Positions 63,575 to 64,000 of a stretch of DNA of 64,000 nucleotides are shown one piece after another (position 1 is the stretch's first letter; each line of letters starts with the position of its first letter). The notes under the pieces were generated by a model. The model ran no database searches, was not told the DNA's origin, and was given only the letters and a program-made list of their open reading frames with translations. A program made the translations under genes and the position numbers. The DNA lies in NCBI GenBank assembly GCA_032622095.1, contig CP136067.1:199976052-200040051 (forward strand), in the 5' to 3' direction. This DNA is from Siphonodentalium dalli (Eukaryota > Mollusca > Scaphopoda > Gadilida > Siphonodentaliidae).

Positions 63575-64000
63575 TTAACGACGTGTGAATTTAGTTCTTA
63601 AAGAGAAATCTCCAAAGCTGTAAACATTTCCATACATTTCAATAATCCAATTATCATAGTCTTCTATTCTTCTGTACTTTGTTCTGTAAATAAAAAAATC
63701 ATCCCCCAAAATGTTTTGAATTTTTGCATATGTTGACATTGTTTTTGTTAACAAATACCCATAGATCCTAGGATCTGATTCAAAAGTTCCCCCAGCAAGA
63801 GGAAAATGATCTTCATACTTTGTATAATGAATATAGTCATGTTCATCAAAAGTTCCTAAATCTATATCTAAATGGTGTTGATCACCACCAAATGTCCAAA
63901 AATCAGATATTTTTTCAATGAGAAAAAATGTTTTGAATTTAATAAATGATTCAATATATTTTTGAGAGAAATGAGAAGATATACTTGACTCAAGATAGGC
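63575..64000 (-). CDS. C-terminal 141 residues of an unrecognised Polinton ORF
   Basis: Open from the window edge to TAA at 63575-63577. It is rich in Phe, Tyr and Asp, with ISDFWTFGGDQHHLDIDLGT and SDPRIYGYLLTKTMSTYAKI and a basic end FSLRTKFTRR. I do not see polymerase B motifs in this part. It ends 33 bases before the ATPase, on the same strand, so it belongs to the element. What lies upstream is outside the window. Confidence 0.6.
   Translation of the reverse strand, partial: AYLESSISSHFSQKYIESFIKFKTFFLIEKISDFWTFGGDQHHLDIDLGTFDEHDYIHYTKYEDHFPLAGGTFESDPRIYGYLLTKTMSTYAKIQNILGDDFFIYRTKYRRIEDYDNWIIEMYGNVYSFGDFSLRTKFTRR

Larger units (their letters stand above)
56038..64000 (-). mobile_element. 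Maverick/Polinton (adintovirus-like) element, left part
   Basis: Ten complete, closely packed ORFs and one cut by the window edge, all on the minus strand, encode packaging ATPase, integrase, penton-like and major capsid proteins, an adenain-type protease and small virion-type proteins. Gaps are 1-50 bases and several genes overlap by 4-19 bases. The combination of integrase, FtsK-type ATPase, jelly-roll capsid proteins and adenain defines Polintons/adintoviruses. The left terminal inverted repeat was not identified; the boundary lies between the palindrome at 55.85 kb and the last gene at 56.3 kb. DNA polymerase B is not in the window. Confidence 0.92.

Overview
The window is a stretch of an invertebrate animal nuclear genome. 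Introns with GT-AG junctions, long AT-rich non-coding DNA, dense minisatellites, MITEs, a non-LTR retrotransposon remnant and an integrated Maverick/Polinton all point that way. A mollusc or another lophotrochozoan is my best guess; this is inference, because no species-diagnostic gene is present.

Two sets of genes are supported. (1) On the + strand, positions 539-44296 hold the last six exons of an SLC22-type organic ion transporter (major facilitator superfamily). All five internal junctions keep the reading frame, giving 353 residues and a stop; the 5' half lies upstream of the window. (2) On the - strand, from about 56.0 kb to the right edge, lies a compact cluster of ten complete ORFs plus one cut by the edge. 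It contains a packaging ATPase, two basic proteins with a GG motif before a hydrophobic tail, a conserved unknown protein, a retroviral-type integrase with a chromodomain, a small membrane protein, a penton-like minor capsid protein, a basic core-like protein, a double-jelly-roll-type major capsid protein, a Cys/His small protein and an adenain-type protease. This is the virion and integration half of a Polinton/adintovirus-like element. The ten ORFs that lie wholly inside the window have no internal stop, so the copy looks young. The protein-primed DNA polymerase is not in the window and should lie to the right.

The introns and the downstream DNA are largely repeats. The main ones are: a donor-site minisatellite at 1.0-2.4 kb; an internally deleted non-LTR element (5.3-7.7 kb) inside GATATC-rich DNA; a 7.5 kb satellite of about 50-bp units with a recent 2,090-bp higher-order duplication (8.5-16.1 kb); a 5.9 kb giant imperfect palindrome (17.1-23.0 kb) carrying a nested 932-bp TIR element with a 9-bp target duplication; an acceptor-site minisatellite (23.4-24.5 kb); a second giant palindrome (29.2-35.2 kb) around an inverting minisatellite; and several MITEs and minisatellites from 36 to 53 kb. 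A broken duplicate of the transporter's last exon lies at 50.7-51.25 kb, split by a TTAA-flanked MITE that itself carries a second MITE.

The most unusual observation is that three introns of the transporter carry minisatellites whose repeat unit is the splice junction itself. Two amplify the 5' splice site and one amplifies the 3' splice site together with the first 38 or so exon bases. The gene therefore shows tens of decoy donors and about 16 tandem acceptors.
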